In this document: in pieces, positions 63,099 to 64,000 of the stretch
How positions within the stretch are numbered: the stretch's first letter is position 1
How the letters are laid out: the number at the start of each line of letters is the position of its first letter
Assembly (NCBI GenBank): GCA_937952305.1
Contig: CALFZO010000159.1
Coordinates: forward strand, 1-64,000
Origin: an uncultured Anaerolineales bacterium
GTDB taxonomy: Bacteria > Chloroflexota > Anaerolineae > Anaerolineales > UBA6663
Direction of reading: 5' to 3'
DNA: 64,000 bases
Translations under genes and position numbers: made by a program
Notes under the pieces: model-generated
Databases searched by the model: none
Told to the model about the DNA's origin: nothing
Seen by the model: only the letters and a program-made list of their open reading frames with translations

Positions 63099-64000
63099 TT
63101 AGGCGCCCGCCTCCGGCGTGCCGCGGAGGCCCAACTCGGTGTAGAGCGCCAGCGTGCGCCGGGCAGCGGCCTCCCACGTGAACTGGCGGGCGCGGGCCAG
63201 TCCGCGCGCGCTCAAATCGGCGCGCCAATCCGCGTCGCTCAAGACGCGCTCCAGCGCCTGGGCCCAGGCGGCCGGATCGTGCGGCGGCAGCAGGACACCG
63301 GCCGCGCCCACCACCTCCGGCAGGCTGGAGGCGTCCGAGACGACCACGGGCGTGCCGCAGGCCATGGCCTCCAGCGGCGGCAGGCCGAAGCCCTCGAACA
63401 CCGACGGATAGGCGAAGGCGGCGGCGCCGCGGATCAGGGCGGGCAGGTCTTCATCCGGCACGAAGCCGGGCAAGACCACCTGATTCTCCAGGCCCAGGGC
63501 GCGCAGGCGATCGAACACGCTCTCGTACAACCAGCCCTTGCCGCCGGCCAGCACCAGGCCGACACCGGGGTGGCGCGCCCGCAGCGCCGCATAGGCGTCC
63601 AGCAGGGTCACCAGATTCTTGCGCGGCTCGAGCGTGCACACCGACAGCAGATAGCGTTCCGGCAGACCGTAACGCTGACGCAGTTCCGCCAGCCGCGCCG
63701 GGTCGTCCGCCGGCTGGAAACGCGGCTCCACGCCCTCCGGGATGACCACCACCTTGGCCGGGTCCAGCCGATAGAAGCGCAGCGCGTCGCGGCGCGTGTT
63801 CTCGGAGACGCAGATGACGCGGTCGGCGCGCGCCAGGAAGCGCGGCATCATCACGGTCAGGTAGACGCGGTTTTGCAGCAGGTGGTGCTGCGGGAAGAGC
63901 AGGTAGGCCGTGTCGTGCAAAGTGAAGACGGAGCGCGCGCCGGGCAGCACGGGCAGCAGGTGCTCGGTGGCGTGGAAGACCGTGACCCCCGGCAGCGCCC
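63099..64000 (-). CDS. GT4 glycosyltransferase, 5' part beyond the right edge
   Basis: The visible 300 residues lack the true N terminus: the reading frame continues to the last base (ALPGVTVFHATEHLLPVLPG before the internal ATG at 63950), so the start lies outside. The C-terminal part shows CTLEPRKNLVTLLDAYAALR and AYPSVFEGFGLPPLEAMACGTPVVVSDASSLPE, the GT4 donor site. The stop is directly followed by the ATG of the next glycosyltransferase. Confidence 0.9.
   Translation of the reverse strand, partial: ALPGVTVFHATEHLLPVLPGARSVFTLHDTAYLLFPQHHLLQNRVYLTVMMPRFLARADRVICVSENTRRDALRFYRLDPAKVVVIPEGVEPRFQPADDPARLAELRQRYGLPERYLLSVCTLEPRKNLVTLLDAYAALRARHPGVGLVLAGGKGWLYESVFDRLRALGLENQVVLPGFVPDEDLPALIRGAAAFAYPSVFEGFGLPPLEAMACGTPVVVSDASSLPEVVGAAGVLLPPHDPAAWAQALERVLSDADWRADLSARGLARARQFTWEAAARRTLALYTELGLRGTPEAGA

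Overview
The window is about 64 kb of very GC-rich bacterial DNA packed with short-spaced genes on both strands. It contains no rRNA, CRISPR array, transposase or prophage. The gene content suggests a Chloroflexota (Anaerolineae-like) genome: Thr/Pro-rich lipoproteins and cell-surface proteins, an O-antigen-ligase-like protein fused to TPR repeats, a fused E1 alpha/beta dehydrogenase, a short recA-recX-rny block and many small membrane-anchored proteins of unknown function. This assignment is inference from gene content; no rRNA or marker tree is available here. The organism looks respiratory (heme A synthase, O2-dependent phenylacetyl-CoA epoxidase) but also carries ferredoxin-dependent 2-oxoacid oxidation and a sodium-pumping decarboxylase.

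Layout. 0-3.5 kb: the start of a lipoprotein gene at the left edge, then a TetR regulator with paaABCD. 3.5-8.1 kb: heme A synthase, a DtxR-type and a Fur-type regulator in one operon, an SIS sugar-phosphate enzyme and lysA. 8.1-12 kb: hydrolase, Clp-N protein, acetyltransferase, GH1 glycosidase and tRNA-Ser(GGA). 12-16.3 kb: a molybdenum hydroxylase operon with its own promoter and operator. 16.3-20 kb: rny, recX and recA. 20-26.2 kb: acetyltransferase, V4R protein, a secreted repeat protein, lipase-like hydrolase, NAD(P)-binding oxidoreductase, DUF554 protein and a ComEA-like protein. 26.3-31 kb: SnoaL-like, HET-C-like, MaoC, fused 2-oxoacid dehydrogenase E1, HU and a SprA-like metalloprotease. 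31-45 kb: Dus, GerMN lipoprotein, beta-lactamase-fold protein, class A PBP, a polytopic membrane protein, CDF transporter, PlsY-like protein, a pair of VP-repeat membrane proteins, M20 peptidase and a membrane metallopeptidase. 45-49 kb: epimerase, LMW phosphatase and fructosamine kinase (a likely protein-deglycation module), HD-GYP and an aldo/keto reductase. 49.3-56.7 kb: one long minus-strand cluster, korDABC, two small Cys-rich paralogues, mmdA, mmdD, mmdC, a lipoprotein and mmdB. 57-64 kb: NifU-like protein, Wzy/TPR protein and three GT4 glycosyltransferases for surface polysaccharide, the last cut by the right edge.

Two themes stand out. First, many genes have an extended -10 box (TGn-TATRAT-like) only 7-9 nt before the start codon, which predicts leaderless transcripts and settles several start codons. 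Second, the kor/mmd cluster joins ferredoxin-linked oxoacid oxidation to sodium-motive methylmalonyl-CoA-type decarboxylation and contains two uncharacterised tandem Cys-rich small proteins plus an unexpected lipoprotein.
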